Positions 1 to 8,851 of a stretch of DNA of 64,000 bases are shown here, piece after piece. A model generated the notes under the pieces. That model did no database searches. It saw only the letters and a program-made list of their open reading frames with translations, and was not told the origin of the DNA. A program made the position numbers and the translations under genes. Position 1 is the first letter of the stretch; each line of letters begins with the position of its first letter. Source of the DNA: DASTDH01 sp041167675 (GTDB lineage Bacteria; Verrucomicrobiota; Verrucomicrobiia; Chthoniobacterales; JAFAMB01); the NCBI GenBank assembly GCA_041167675.1, contig JBEEIB010000301.1, positions 1 through 64,000 on the forward strand, given 5' to 3'.

Positions 1-335
1 TGCTGGGGGGAGACCGACGGGAACAGACCGGATTAAGGAAGGCCAGCCAAGGGTCGCTGAGTTGGGAGAAGATCACCGCGGCAGTCAGCAAGCTCTGGGG
101 TGAAGACTGGAAGACGCTCAGAGCCGGCTATGGCAACGGAGCGTTATCGGCAGCACTATACCTTGGACATAATTACTCGGACAGGAGCTTGCGAGAACTT
201 GGCGAGTTGGCCGGAGGAATGCAATACCCGGCGGTGGCGATGGCGGTTCGGCGCTTTGCCAAGCGGCTGGAAACCGATGCGACACTAGCGAAAAAGATCA
301 AACGCCTCCGAGAGGTGTTGCTGGTTAAGGCGTGA
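1..335 (+). CDS. REP-associated tyrosine transposase, C-terminal part
   Basis: The reading frame enters from outside the window (first full codon at base 3) and stops with TGA at 333-335, giving about 110 residues. The visible part is a helical C-terminal region with the pattern YLGHNYSDRSLRELGELAGG followed by a conserved AVAMAVRRF segment. I recognise this as the DNA-recognition tail of Y1 (HUH) transposases of the REP-associated (RAYT) type. The catalytic HUH and tyrosine motifs would lie upstream and are not visible. Such enzymes act on short palindromic repeats in the same genome, and repeat units with internal palindromes follow directly at 567-880 and recur at 20,796. The family call rests on the tail only. 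Confidence 0.7.
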   Translation, partial: LGGDRREQTGLRKASQGSLSWEKITAAVSKLWGEDWKTLRAGYGNGALSAALYLGHNYSDRSLRELGELAGGMQYPAVAMAVRRFAKRLETDATLAKKIKRLREVLLVKA

Positions 336-336
336 C

Positions 337-395
337 ATGCGGAATGCGGAGTGCGGAATATGGAATATAGAATTCAGAACACGGAGCACGGCGAA
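337..395. repeat. GCGGAAT-type simple repeat, copy 1
   Basis: Directly after the transposase stop is a degenerate array of 7-11 base units (ATGCGGA, GTGCGGAAT, ATGGAATATAG). The same unit makes longer arrays at 6641-6711 and 17181-17219. It is non-coding; short ORFs through it give low-complexity peptides rich in RNAECG. Confidence 0.7.
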
Positions 396-566
396 CGGCT
401 CTGAGCGCGATTCCGCGATCATGATCGATCTCAGTGCAACTGTCGCCGTTATACCAATGCGAGACATCCTATCACGATTGTTCGAAATCAGATCAGACGT
501 GCTACAGTTTCCGCAGAGGATTAGCCAACGGTTGTTCTCTGTTTGGCCCTCCCGGCGGTTCCGACG

Positions 567-707
567 TTCTCGGGCATTTGGCCCGCAATTTCGCGAACCG
601 CGCGGTGGCGACTGCTTAATGGTGAGTTTCGCTTGATTGCTTGCGGCACCCGGTACACGTTTTGACTTCGGTAGGACAGTCGCCGCTACCAAAGACCGTT
701 TCAGCGA
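567..707. repeat. Dispersed REP-like unit, family A copy 1
   Basis: About 140 bases beginning TTCTCGGGCATTTGG, continuing through GAACCGCGCGGTGGCGACTG and TTCGCTTGATTGCTTGCGG, and ending near ACCGTTTCAGCG. Two further copies are at 741-880 and 20796-20947. The unit carries an internal inverted pair, GGCGACTG (near 607) and CAGTCGCC (677-684), plus the palindrome CCGCGCGG, so a transcript or single strand could fold over most of its length. It lies just downstream of the RAYT-type transposase. Confidence 0.8.
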
Positions 708-740
708 TGCCGGCGTATCGGTGTGTCGGCGGTTCCAAGG

Positions 741-880
741 TTCTCGGGCATTTGGCTGCAATTTCGCGAACCGCGCGGTGGCGACTGCGCTTAATGGTGA
801 GGTTCGCTTGATTGCTTGCGGCTAAGTATTCTCGACCCGGTACACGCTTGACAGTCGCCGCTATCAAAGACCGTTTCGGC
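741..880. repeat. Dispersed REP-like unit, family A copy 2
   Basis: Second copy, in direct orientation to copy 1 and separated by a short spacer containing GGCGGTTCC. It keeps the GAACCGCGCGGTGGCGACTG core and adds a TAAGTATTCTCGACCCGG segment missing from copy 1 but present in the 20.8 kb copy. The rest of the 336-1013 gap holds only degenerate repeat phrases, such as CAAAGACGCAAAGAC near 925; no gene is supported there. Confidence 0.8.
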
Positions 881-1013
881 ATGCCTGGGACAGGCCTGCT
901 GAGAGAGGCCTCACGCATAGAAGCAAAGACGCAAAGACATCAAGAGAGACGAGGACTTTGCTCGGTCTTGAATTTTGGCGCTAGGAAAGGAACAGCCGAG
1001 GACATGTGTATCC

Positions 1014-1490
1014 TCATATGCCCGGCTCGTTACGGAACTTGATCACCGCAGGCACGCCGAACACGACGAAGAGCACCAGGACGACCAACTGCGCAATCGC
1101 AAACGGGGGCTCAGATTGCGTCGGAGCGATCGCTTTCAGAGCCGGCACCTTTTGGAAAGTTTGCGCAATCAAGACGAAGACGTTGAAATAGAGAGCAAGC
1201 ACTGCGCTGATGACATAAGTTCGACGCCAGGCACCGGCGAGGTGACGGCCGTACCGTGCAAAGATCGCCAGGGCCAGCACAATCAACGACAGAATGCCGA
1301 TCGCATGAGACGGCATGAAGTGCGCGGCGGGAAGGAAGAATCCGGTCACGCTCGTAGCCACGGTGGTCACGAGAAAGGTCGCGGTCCAGCCGTTCAACCG
1401 TTTCGCTGCGAGCATCCCAAACAGGACGACAAATCCCGAGAATATTCCCACTAGGCTCAACAACACGTGCACGAAGACAAAGGTGCCCAT
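1014..1490 (-). CDS. Conserved integral membrane protein, unknown function
   Basis: 158 residues with four evident hydrophobic segments (about 5-25, 37-55, 63-80 and 92-110) and a fifth near 130-150. It has no catalytic motif I recognise. A short extracytoplasmic loop with HFMPSH follows the second segment and could bind metal or cofactor, but this is only a suggestion. The ATG start follows a purine-rich stretch. The gene stands alone between repeats and Lhr, on the opposite strand. Overlapping plus-strand ORFs are rich in Arg, His and Gln and look like antisense shadows. Confidence 0.6.
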   Translation of the reverse strand: MGTFVFVHVLLSLVGIFSGFVVLFGMLAAKRLNGWTATFLVTTVATSVTGFFLPAAHFMPSHAIGILSLIVLALAIFARYGRHLAGAWRRTYVISAVLALYFNVFVLIAQTFQKVPALKAIAPTQSEPPFAIAQLVVLVLFVVFGVPAVIKFRNEPGI

Positions 1491-1767
1491 AGTTTACAGC
1501 ATGACGTCCCCGTAGCGGGCCGTCGATCATTAACGCCCGCTAAACAGAATTCAGAATCTAGAATTTAGAAGTCAGGAGAGGTAATCCGTAGATTCCGCTG
1601 ATCACACATATTGGGTCAAGGAAAGCAAGAACGGCAAACAGGGGCACGCGACAAAAACAGCGAACTGCGGCGACGTCATCACTATATGTGAGACGGTACA
1701 CTAGGTGCGGAACGTTAGGGCCACGCAGCTGGAAGCTGCGGCTACTTTGGGCTAAATTGCGGGCCCG

Positions 1768-4700
1768 ATGCAGTCATTTCGTTTTCATCCCGCAGTGGCC
1801 CAATGGTTCGAACAAACGTTCGGAACCCCGACCGATCCGCAGCGATCCGGTTGGCCGGCGATTCAGTCCGGTGCACATACTCTGTTGGCTGCACCGACGG
1901 GCTCAGGTAAGACGTTGGCTGCCTTTCTCGCTGCGCTTGACCAATTGTTTCGGGATGGGTTGGAAGGAAATCTTCCGGATGAGACCCGTGTCCTGTATGT
2001 GTCGCCGCTCAAAGCGCTCAGCAACGATATTCATAAGAACCTGGAGCAACCTTTAGCCGGGATTCGGGCCGTATTGAGAGCTAGCCATGGCCATGACGTG
2101 GATGTCCGCGCCGAAGTGAGGACGGGTGATACTCCAGCCGCCAAACGTCAGGCAATGATTCGCAAGCCGCCCCATATTCTGGTCACCACACCCGAGTCAT
2201 TCTATTTGCTGCTCACGTCGTTGTCCGGCCGAAAACTGTTGGCAACGGTCCGGACACTGATCGTAGATGAGATCCATGCCGTAGTTGGTAACCGGCGCGG
2301 ATCGCATCTGGCGCTCAGCATGGAGCGGTTGGCTGCGCTGGCGGACAATCCATTGCAACGGATCGGATTATCCGCTACGCAAAAGCCGATGGAGGAAGTC
2401 GCGCGTTTTCTGGTTGGGACACGGAACCTGGATAACGAAGGAAATGCGCAATGCGCGATTATTGATTGCGGTCATACACGCAAACTCGATCTGGCGATCG
2501 AATTACCGGGCTCACCACTAGAAGCGGTGATGTCCAACGAAGTCTGGGCCGAAGTGTACGGACGGTTGGCGGATCTCATTGCCGCGCATCAGACGACGCT
2601 GGTGTTCGTTAACACTCGTCGCCTGGCCGAGCGAGTCACTCATCATCTTTGCGAACTGCTGGGAAAGGATAAAGTGACTTCGCATCATGGTAGCCTATCG
2701 GCCAAGCTTCGGCTTGAGGCAGAGCATCGCTTGAAGCGGGGCGAGCTTAAAGCGTTGGTCGCTACTGCTTCTTTGGAGCTAGGCATCGATATCGGGTCGA
2801 TCGATTTGGTTTGCCAGTTGGGGTCGACGCGTTCCATCGCGACTTTTCTGCAGCGGGTGGGAAGGGCGGAGCATCGACGCGGCGGATTGCCCAAGGGCCG
2901 GCTATTTCCGCTGAGCCGAGACGAGTTGGTTGAAGGAGTTGCCACACTCCGTAGCATCCGGAATCAGGAGCTGGATGCTTTGGAGATGCCGCAGAAACCG
3001 CTCGATCTGCTGGCGCAGCAGATGGTCGCCTGCGCGGCTTCCGAGGATTGGGAGGAAGAGCAGCTTTTCGAACTGATGCGGTCCGCCTATCCCTATCGCA
3101 ACCTGACACGGAAGGAGTTCGCCGATGTCTTGCGGATGTTGGCGGAAGGGTTCAGTACTCGGCGCGGTCGGCGCTCGTCGTTGATCCATCATGATGCCGT
3201 AAACCATCGGGTTCGCGCGCGTCGTGGAGCCAGGCTTCTGGCGCTGACTTCCGGAGGCGCTATTCCGGACAACGCCGATTACCGAGTGGTGGTGGAACCC
3301 AGCGAAACCTTCATTGGCACGGTCAACGAAGACTTCGCGGTCGAGAGTATGGCGGGAGATATTTTCCAGCTTGGTAACACGTCGTGGCGAATCTTAGGCA
3401 TTAACTCAGGAACCGTGCGGGTCGAGGACGCGCATGGGCAGCCGCCGGGCATTCCATTCTGGTTGGGTGAAGCGCCAGGTCGTACCGCTGAATTATCGCG
3501 ATCGGTATCGGGGTTGCGACTGGACGCCGAGCAGCGCCTCGAAACCGTGCTTGAGCAAAACAAGGCGACTGGAAGCAAATCGACGCAAACCGACACCAGG
3601 CAAGATCTCGCTGAATGGATAGCGACGGAAACTGGTCTTACTGATTCCGGAGCAGCCCAACTTGCTGATTATTTCAGTGCAACGTTCCGGGCGTTGGGCG
3701 TCATTCCGTCGCAACAGAAGCTCGTATTGGAACGGTTCTTCGACGAATCCGGCGGGATGCAGTTGGTCATTCATTCTCCGTTCGGCATTCGTCTGAATCG
3801 AGCTTGGGGACTCGCCTTGCGTAAACGGTTCTGCCGGTCATTCAACTTTGAATTACAAGCTGCCGCCACTGACGACGCGATTGTGCTCTCCCTTGGAACC
3901 CAGCACTCGTTCCCGCTCGCTGATGTCTTCCATTACTTGAACAGCAGGACCGTGCGCGAGATCTTAATCCAAGCGCTGCTGGATGCGCCGATGTTTGGGA
4001 TCCGCTGGCGATGGAACGCAACGCGAGCTCTTGCTCTTCCGCGCCAGCGCGGCGGCCATAAGGTGCCAGCTCCGCTGCAACGAATGGAATCGGAGAACCT
4101 GTTGGCGGCAATCTTTCCCGATCAACTTGCTTGTCTGGAAAACATCGCCGGCGATCGAGAAATTCCGGAAAATCCTCTGGTGCAACAGACGATCGACGAT
4201 TGTTTGACCGAGGCGATGGATATCGACGGGCTGATTGATCTGCTCAACCGGATCGAGAGTGGTGGGGTAGAGTGTATCGCGCGCGATCTGCCGGAGCCGT
4301 CACCGCTTGCGCATGAGATCCTTAACGCTAAGCCCTATGCCTTTCTTGATAACGCGCCGCTGGAAGAGCGGAGAACCCAAGCCGTCTATACTCGCCGGGC
4401 GGGTGAATCGTCAGCTGATACCGGTCTAGGGATTCTCGACGCAGCGGCCATCGAAAAGGTGTGTGCCGAAGCTTGGCCACGTGTCACGAATGCGGATGAG
4501 CTCCATGAGACCTTGCTGTTGATGGGAGTCATCGATGATGAAGAGGTTCGAGAGTTGGGGGAGGGGAACAACGTCTCGACATGGCTCGATTTGCTGAAAT
4601 CCGAAAGACGTACTGGAAAACTTGTGACACCGCACTCTTTCTGGGTGGCGGCCGAGCGATTACCGATGTTGCAAGCGGTCTACCCAGGGTGCGATGTGGA

Positions 4701-6150
4701 GCCTGGGTTGACCGCACCGGCAGCTGAACAGGAACGGGATTGGCCACGTGCCATTGCCGTGCGCGAGTTAGTCCGAGGGCGGATGGAAGTGATCGGACCG
4801 ATCACAGCCGGCACCCTGGTGAAATTCTTTCAGTTGTCCCAGCAAGAAATAGAAGGCGCGCTTCTCGCGCTGGAAGCCGAAGGATTCGTCTTGCGCGGCA
4901 AGTTTCATTCGGCTGCTCAGGAGATCGAGTGGTGCGATCGGCGGCTGCTAGCGCGTATTCATCGACTAACAATCAACCGGTTACGTGCCGAAATTCAGCC
5001 GGTATCGATTGCCGAGTTTCAGCGGTTCCTTTTGGCCTGGCAGCGGTCGGACGAAGAGCACCGAGTCGAAGGCCTCGATGGTGTCAGAGCTGTCCTGGAA
5101 TCACTTGACGGCTATGAGCTGCCGGCCGCTGCCTGGGAACCGGAAGTCTTGGCGCTTCGCATCAAGGACTATACGCCAGCTTGGCTCGACCAACTCTGTT
5201 TCACCGGACGCATCGGCTGGGGACGATTAACTTCGCCGCAAAATTCGAAGGGCCGGTCCGTGTTACCAGTTCGGTCGAGCCCGGTATCATTGTTCACTCG
5301 GGAGCACCTTACACATTGGTGGGCGCTTGCGGCTGACTCCGAGCCGGCCAGCTTCTCGCCCGATACCCAGCACACGCTCGAGACATTGTCGCGCGGCGGT
5401 GCGCTCTTTTTCGGCGAACTGGTGAAACAGAGCGATTTATTGCCTTCGCGAGTTGAGCGGGCTTTAGCCGAGTTGGTAGCCCAAGGCTATGTCACAGCCG
5501 ACAGCTTTGAAGGCCTGCGGGCGTTGCTGGTGCCCGAAGAGAAACGCACCCCATTTTCGTCGACGGAACGGCGTAGGCACCATAAAGCAATTACCAGTGT
5601 GGAATTTGCCGGACGCTGGTCGCTGTTGCGCCCGATAAAGCCGTCTGAACCAAGCAAACGCGAAGAAGCGATTGAAGCCTTTGCTCGGGTGCTGCTGCGG
5701 CGTTACGGCATCGTGTTTCGACGGATGATGGAAAGGGAGTCTCTCCATGTTTCCTGGTTTGAACTATCCCGGGCGTATCGGCGGCTAGAAGCTCGGGGCG
5801 AAATTCGTGGAGGCTATTTTGTCAACGGCGTCAGCGGCGAACAGTTTGCTTTACCGGAAGCTGTCGGATTATTGCGCTCGATCCGCAAAATGCCAACCAC
5901 CGGTGCTTTGATCGCGATCAGTGCTGCGGATCCCTTGAATCTTGCCGGAATTCTCACACCCGGGCTGCGCATTGCGGCGATCAAAGCACATCGAATCCTT
6001 CTCCGCGATGGGGTGCCGGTTGCCGCGCTGAAGGCAGGTCAATTGATTCCCATGGACCAGACAATGGAACCAGACCATTCGATCGAGCGTGCACTGCGGG
6101 TCGGAAATCTTCCTCCCATTCTCAGACCGTATTACGCCCATAGCGGTTAA
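1768..6150 (+). CDS. lhr: Lhr-type large ATP-dependent helicase
   Basis: 1460 residues, close to the long Lhr form (E. coli about 1540). Superfamily 2 motifs are in order: Walker A APTGSGKT at 42-49, DEIH at 167-170, LSAT at 201-204, and motif VI QRVGRAEHR from 362. Beyond the two RecA folds lie the Lhr winged-helix/beta-barrel core and the long C-terminal extension typical of full-length Lhr. Lhr unwinds RNA:DNA hybrids and translocates 3'-5'; a role in DNA damage repair is known for the family. It stands alone: the phosphoesterase and ligase that often accompany short Lhr-Core proteins are absent. A 7-base hairpin (CGCAGCT-GGA-AGCTGCG, 1724-1740) sits just upstream. No strong ribosome site precedes the ATG. 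Confidence 0.93.
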   Translation: MQSFRFHPAVAQWFEQTFGTPTDPQRSGWPAIQSGAHTLLAAPTGSGKTLAAFLAALDQLFRDGLEGNLPDETRVLYVSPLKALSNDIHKNLEQPLAGIRAVLRASHGHDVDVRAEVRTGDTPAAKRQAMIRKPPHILVTTPESFYLLLTSLSGRKLLATVRTLIVDEIHAVVGNRRGSHLALSMERLAALADNPLQRIGLSATQKPMEEVARFLVGTRNLDNEGNAQCAIIDCGHTRKLDLAIELPGSPLEAVMSNEVWAEVYGRLADLIAAHQTTLVFVNTRRLAERVTHHLCELLGKDKVTSHHGSLSAKLRLEAEHRLKRGELKALVATASLELGIDIGSIDLVCQLGSTRSIATFLQRVGRAEHRRGGLPKGRLFPLSRDELVEGVATLRSIRNQELDALEMPQKPLDLLAQQMVACAASEDWEEEQLFELMRSAYPYRNLTRKEFADVLRMLAEGFSTRRGRRSSLIHHDAVNHRVRARRGARLLALTSGGAIPDNADYRVVVEPSETFIGTVNEDFAVESMAGDIFQLGNTSWRILGINSGTVRVEDAHGQPPGIPFWLGEAPGRTAELSRSVSGLRLDAEQRLETVLEQNKATGSKSTQTDTRQDLAEWIATETGLTDSGAAQLADYFSATFRALGVIPSQQKLVLERFFDESGGMQLVIHSPFGIRLNRAWGLALRKRFCRSFNFELQAAATDDAIVLSLGTQHSFPLADVFHYLNSRTVREILIQALLDAPMFGIRWRWNATRALALPRQRGGHKVPAPLQRMESENLLAAIFPDQLACLENIAGDREIPENPLVQQTIDDCLTEAMDIDGLIDLLNRIESGGVECIARDLPEPSPLAHEILNAKPYAFLDNAPLEERRTQAVYTRRAGESSADTGLGILDAAAIEKVCAEAWPRVTNADELHETLLLMGVIDDEEVRELGEGNNVSTWLDLLKSERRTGKLVTPHSFWVAAERLPMLQAVYPGCDVEPGLTAPAAEQERDWPRAIAVRELVRGRMEVIGPITAGTLVKFFQLSQQEIEGALLALEAEGFVLRGKFHSAAQEIEWCDRRLLARIHRLTINRLRAEIQPVSIAEFQRFLLAWQRSDEEHRVEGLDGVRAVLESLDGYELPAAAWEPEVLALRIKDYTPAWLDQLCFTGRIGWGRLTSPQNSKGRSVLPVRSSPVSLFTREHLTHWWALAADSEPASFSPDTQHTLETLSRGGALFFGELVKQSDLLPSRVERALAELVAQGYVTADSFEGLRALLVPEEKRTPFSSTERRRHHKAITSVEFAGRWSLLRPIKPSEPSKREEAIEAFARVLLRRYGIVFRRMMERESLHVSWFELSRAYRRLEARGEIRGGYFVNGVSGEQFALPEAVGLLRSIRKMPTTGALIAISAADPLNLAGILTPGLRIAAIKAHRILLRDGVPVAALKAGQLIPMDQTMEPDHSIERALRVGNLPPILRPYYAHSG

Positions 6151-6335
6151 CGGTTTGGCGGTTAACGGTTAGCGGTTGGGCAGTTCTTGAAGCCGCAAAT
6201 TTCTTGTTTATGCACCATCCCGCCAGGAACGCCATGAAACAATTCGAGCGAGTGCAAGCTCGGTCGTAGCCTATTCCTCAATCACCTTTCACTCCTTACC
6301 TCGCAGCCTCTGCGTCTTTTTGGCTACCGAGTGAA

Positions 6336-6605
6336 TCAAAAATGAATATGGGTGATATTTAAGGTTTCGGGATTCAAACGGATAGGTTCGGTGGAACCGG
6401 AGACAAGGTCGTCATACAAGCTTCTTACAGCGGCCGATTCAGCGCCATCGGCGATCTCGATATTCACCTGGAAGTTCTCCGCAAAGTTCAGAAATATTCC
6501 TCCTCGCGGTTTCGCCTCAATCCGGAGTAACTGACTCAAAGGGATGTAGGCGATCTTTTCTTCTTTAGACGTAATTTCGAAAAATCTCTCGTTCACGCCA
6601 CGCAC
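6336..6605 (-). CDS. Small hypothetical protein
   Basis: 89 residues, no signal peptide or membrane segment. Composition is protein-like, with alternating hydrophobic residues (KIAYIPLSQLLRIEA, GIFLNFAENFQVNIEI) suggesting a small beta-rich fold with an amphipathic helix. It ends in HIHF. I do not recognise the family. The start lies just before a GCGGAAT-type repeat array, so its upstream region is partly repeat. It could be an expressed small cytosolic protein or a remnant; the former is favoured because the frame is clean. Confidence 0.45.
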   Translation of the reverse strand: MRGVNERFFEITSKEEKIAYIPLSQLLRIEAKPRGGIFLNFAENFQVNIEIADGAESAAVRSLYDDLVSGSTEPIRLNPETLNITHIHF

Positions 6606-6640
6606 TGTATCAATGAGCAGGGGATTGGGAAGGGGCGCTG

Positions 6641-6711
6641 AATATGGAATGCGGAACGCGGAGTGCGGAATGCGGAACGCGGAGTGCGGAATGCGGAATA
6701 CGGAATACAGG
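6641..6711. repeat. GCGGAAT-type simple repeat, copy 2
   Basis: The longest array of this unit in the window: alternating ATGCGGAAC, GCGGAGT and GCGGAAT units ending in ACGGAATACAGG. The same ending, GCGGAATACAGG, closes the 17181-17219 array, so the boundary is conserved and not arbitrary. The array sits between the convergent 3' end of the VOC gene and the start of the small hypothetical. Confidence 0.8.
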
Positions 6712-6722
6712 CCTCGTCCGAC

Positions 6723-7670
6723 TCAAAGAGCCTTCAGACCTTTCTCGATCTCCGCTCGACGTGGTTCGAGAAATGGCGGCAGCGCCAGGCGTTCACCCAT
6801 CGTTTCGACTGGCTCATCAGTGGCGAACCCTGGTCCTTCAGTGGCCAGCTCGAATAAAACACCGTTCGGCTCTCGAAAATAAAGACTCCGGAAATAGAAG
6901 CGATCAATTTTTCCACTGTTCGGGATGCCGAACTGGTCGAGCCGTTCAGCCCACGCGTCATATTGATCGTCCGGAACCCGAAACGCGACGTGATGAACGC
7001 CGCCTGCCCCAGTCTGACCGATCGGAAGTTCCGGGCGCAGCCGAACATGCATCTCCGCGCCGGGACCGCCCTGGCCCATCTCGTAGACGTGAATCACGCC
7101 ATCAGTGGGTTCCTGGAACTGGCGGACCGAGCGCATGCCGAGTAGCTCCGCGAGTACCGTGGCGGTTTTCGGCATTGTCGGTACGGTGATTTCCACTGGC
7201 CCAAGTCCATGAATTTGGTGCTCGGCCGGTACCGGGCTCTTTTCATACGGCGTACCTTGGGCGAGATCCTCCACCAACATCAATTGCTGACCTTCCTGAT
7301 CTTCAAACAGGAGCGAAGCGCGGCCAGCACGCTCCACGATTTCCCCAACTTTTTGGACACGTCCTTCGAGATGTTCTTTCCACCATTCGAGCGATGTCCG
7401 ATTCGCAACGCGGAGGGCGGTCCTGGTGATCATCCGAGTACCGAGGCGGCGCGGCGGGACAGTAGCCCAGTCGAAGAAAGTCAAATCAGTGCCCGGCGAA
7501 CCCTTGGCGTCGGCATAAAACAAGTGATACGCCGAGACATCATCCTGGTTCACGGTTTTTTTCACCAACCGCATGCCCAGAACCTGAGTATAAAAACGCA
7601 GATTATCTGAAGCCCGAGCCGTAACGGCGGTTACATGATGAATACCCAGCAGTGGCAAACTCATACCCAT
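6723..7670 (-). CDS. VOC-family ring-cleaving dioxygenase (MhqA/MhqO-like)
   Basis: 315 residues from the ATG at 7670 (a GTG at 7679 is also possible). Two vicinal-oxygen-chelate modules are visible: the first starts GIHHVTAV, the second carries GVHHVAFRVPDD and ends with GVLFELATEGPGF. The His in each HH pair and the Glu of LFEL match the expected 2-His-1-Glu metal site. Family members cleave hydroquinone-type aromatics or detoxify quinones in the cytoplasm. The gene is alone, with repeats on both sides, and no regulator is adjacent. A glyoxalase-like role is the alternative. Confidence 0.85.
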   Translation of the reverse strand: MGMSLPLLGIHHVTAVTARASDNLRFYTQVLGMRLVKKTVNQDDVSAYHLFYADAKGSPGTDLTFFDWATVPPRRLGTRMITRTALRVANRTSLEWWKEHLEGRVQKVGEIVERAGRASLLFEDQEGQQLMLVEDLAQGTPYEKSPVPAEHQIHGLGPVEITVPTMPKTATVLAELLGMRSVRQFQEPTDGVIHVYEMGQGGPGAEMHVRLRPELPIGQTGAGGVHHVAFRVPDDQYDAWAERLDQFGIPNSGKIDRFYFRSLYFREPNGVLFELATEGPGFATDEPVETMGERLALPPFLEPRRAEIEKGLKAL

Positions 7671-7764
7671 AGAATTCACCGAATTCAGCGCTCTGGCATT
7701 GGAAGTTTTTCACTGCGGCGTCAAGCTCGCGCAAGACCTGCAGGAAACGCCTCGGAAAGCAGAA

Positions 7765-7933
7765 ACCCGCAAAGACGCCAAGACGCAAAGGGATGAAGGT
7801 AAGAGGTGATTGGTAATTGGTAATTGGTGAACGGAACAGGCAAGATGGCGTTTTCGGTGCGGCGGCGTCTGCGAGGAATACACGCCGAAGGCGTACCTCC
7901 CTCTCAGGAATCGCCAATCACTTCTCACCTCTT
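7765..7933. repeat. MITE-like dispersed repeat, family C copy 1
   Basis: Begins with the phrase GCAAAGACGCCAAGACGCAAAG, then AAGAGGTGATTGGTAATTGG, a core with CGGTGCGGCGGCGT and CGCCGAAGGCGTAC, and ends CCAATCACTTCTCACCTCT. The two ends form an imperfect inverted repeat. A second copy lies in the opposite orientation at 15781-15953. The rest of the 7671-8074 gap shows no gene; the long upstream extension of the next ORF is translation of this repeat. Confidence 0.8.
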
Positions 7934-8074
7934 CGCTTGGCGACTTTCCGACTTGGTGCGGGGTGTCATCCTCCTGGTAATATTGGCGGGTCGCCTGGGG
8001 CATACACTTTCGCGCTAGTAGCTTCTACCCTTTCGGCCTATTGCCGTCGGCATAGGCGAGCGGCAGGTTACGAG

Positions 8075-8608
8075 ATGGAAGGTAATCGACGCCGTGCACT
8101 CTATTTGATCATAGCTATTAGCGCATTGGCGCTAGCGAGCATCAGCGCTCAAGCTGCTGACACGGGACCAGCGTTTGAGAAGAGGAGTACTGAACCTCCA
8201 TACATTGAGGTGCCGAACGATCACACCGCGATGCATCAAGCGGTTACGCAGGCGCGGAAAACAGTTGGAGAATTTATTGCTGCACTGAAGCATCCCGCAC
8301 CGGGCCAACAGGATTTCGAGGTCAAAAAGCCGTTTATTCAGAACGGCCAGGTAGAACATATCTGGCTGTCGGATGTACAGTTAGTCGGCAACCGACTCCA
8401 GGGCCGCGTAGATAACGAAGCTCGCAAGATCCAAGGATTGAAACTGGGTCAACTCGTTTTGGTCAAGCCGAGCGAAATTTCCGACTGGCTCTACATCGAT
8501 CACGGGAAACTGGTGGGCGGTTATACCGTTCGGGTTCAGTACAACGAGCTATCACCTAAGGAGAAACAGGAATTCGATCGCGCAGCCGATTTCAAGATCG
8601 GGAAATAA
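8075..8608 (+). CDS. Secreted DUF2314-like protein
   Basis: 177 residues from the ATG at 8075; the frame runs further upstream, but that part is translated repeat. An N-terminal signal peptide (about residues 8-27, ending SAQAAD) is followed by a domain with HIWLSDVQ, GRVDNEARKIQGLKLGQ, ISDWLYID and KLVGGYTVRV. This matches my recollection of the DUF2314 family (YegJ-like), whose biochemical role is unknown. It is predicted to be periplasmic. The Gly/His-rich lipoprotein gene starts 15 bases after its stop, so the two are probably co-transcribed. Confidence 0.7.
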   Translation: MEGNRRRALYLIIAISALALASISAQAADTGPAFEKRSTEPPYIEVPNDHTAMHQAVTQARKTVGEFIAALKHPAPGQQDFEVKKPFIQNGQVEHIWLSDVQLVGNRLQGRVDNEARKIQGLKLGQLVLVKPSEISDWLYIDHGKLVGGYTVRVQYNELSPKEKQEFDRAADFKIGK

Positions 8609-8623
8609 CCTGAAACGGGACGC

Positions 8624-8851
8624 ATGATGAAAATTAGATTCTTAATTGCCGCAGCCGCAATCCTTCTATTCGGCGGATGCGCTGGTGACGCTTTTTTTGG
8701 TCCTGTTGATGGCCCTTACTTCGGTGGCGTCGGAGGGTGGTATGGGGGACACCACTTCTACGGCCATCATTTCGCCGCGAGTCATTTCCATGGTGGCGGA
8801 TTCCATGGAGGTGGATTTCACGGAGGCGGCGGGCATGGCGGCCATCGGTAG
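8624..8851 (+). CDS. Small Gly/His-rich lipoprotein
   Basis: 75 residues. A short signal sequence ends in a lipobox (LLFGGC, Cys at about 19). The mature part has almost no conventional fold: it is Gly, His and Phe, with repeated HGGGF units in the last 25 residues and a GHGGHR end. Clustered histidines suggest metal binding or low-complexity surface material, which is an inference. It follows the DUF2314-like gene by 15 bases in the same orientation. No known family is recognised. Confidence 0.6.
   Translation: MMKIRFLIAAAAILLFGGCAGDAFFGPVDGPYFGGVGGWYGGHHFYGHHFAASHFHGGGFHGGGFHGGGGHGGHR

Noticed and set aside
285..1042. Several ORFs of 60-100 codons on both strands
   Set aside because: They run through the family A repeat units and low-complexity phrases, give similar peptides in several frames, and have no protein-like conservation.
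975..1454. 159-codon plus-strand ORF
   Set aside because: It is antisense to a convincing four-helix membrane protein, and its product is Arg/His/Gln-rich, typical of a shadow frame.
7817..8074. N-terminal extension of the DUF2314-like ORF
   Set aside because: It translates the MITE-like repeat; similar peptides come from the copy at 15.8 kb. The ATG at 8075 begins a clean signal peptide.
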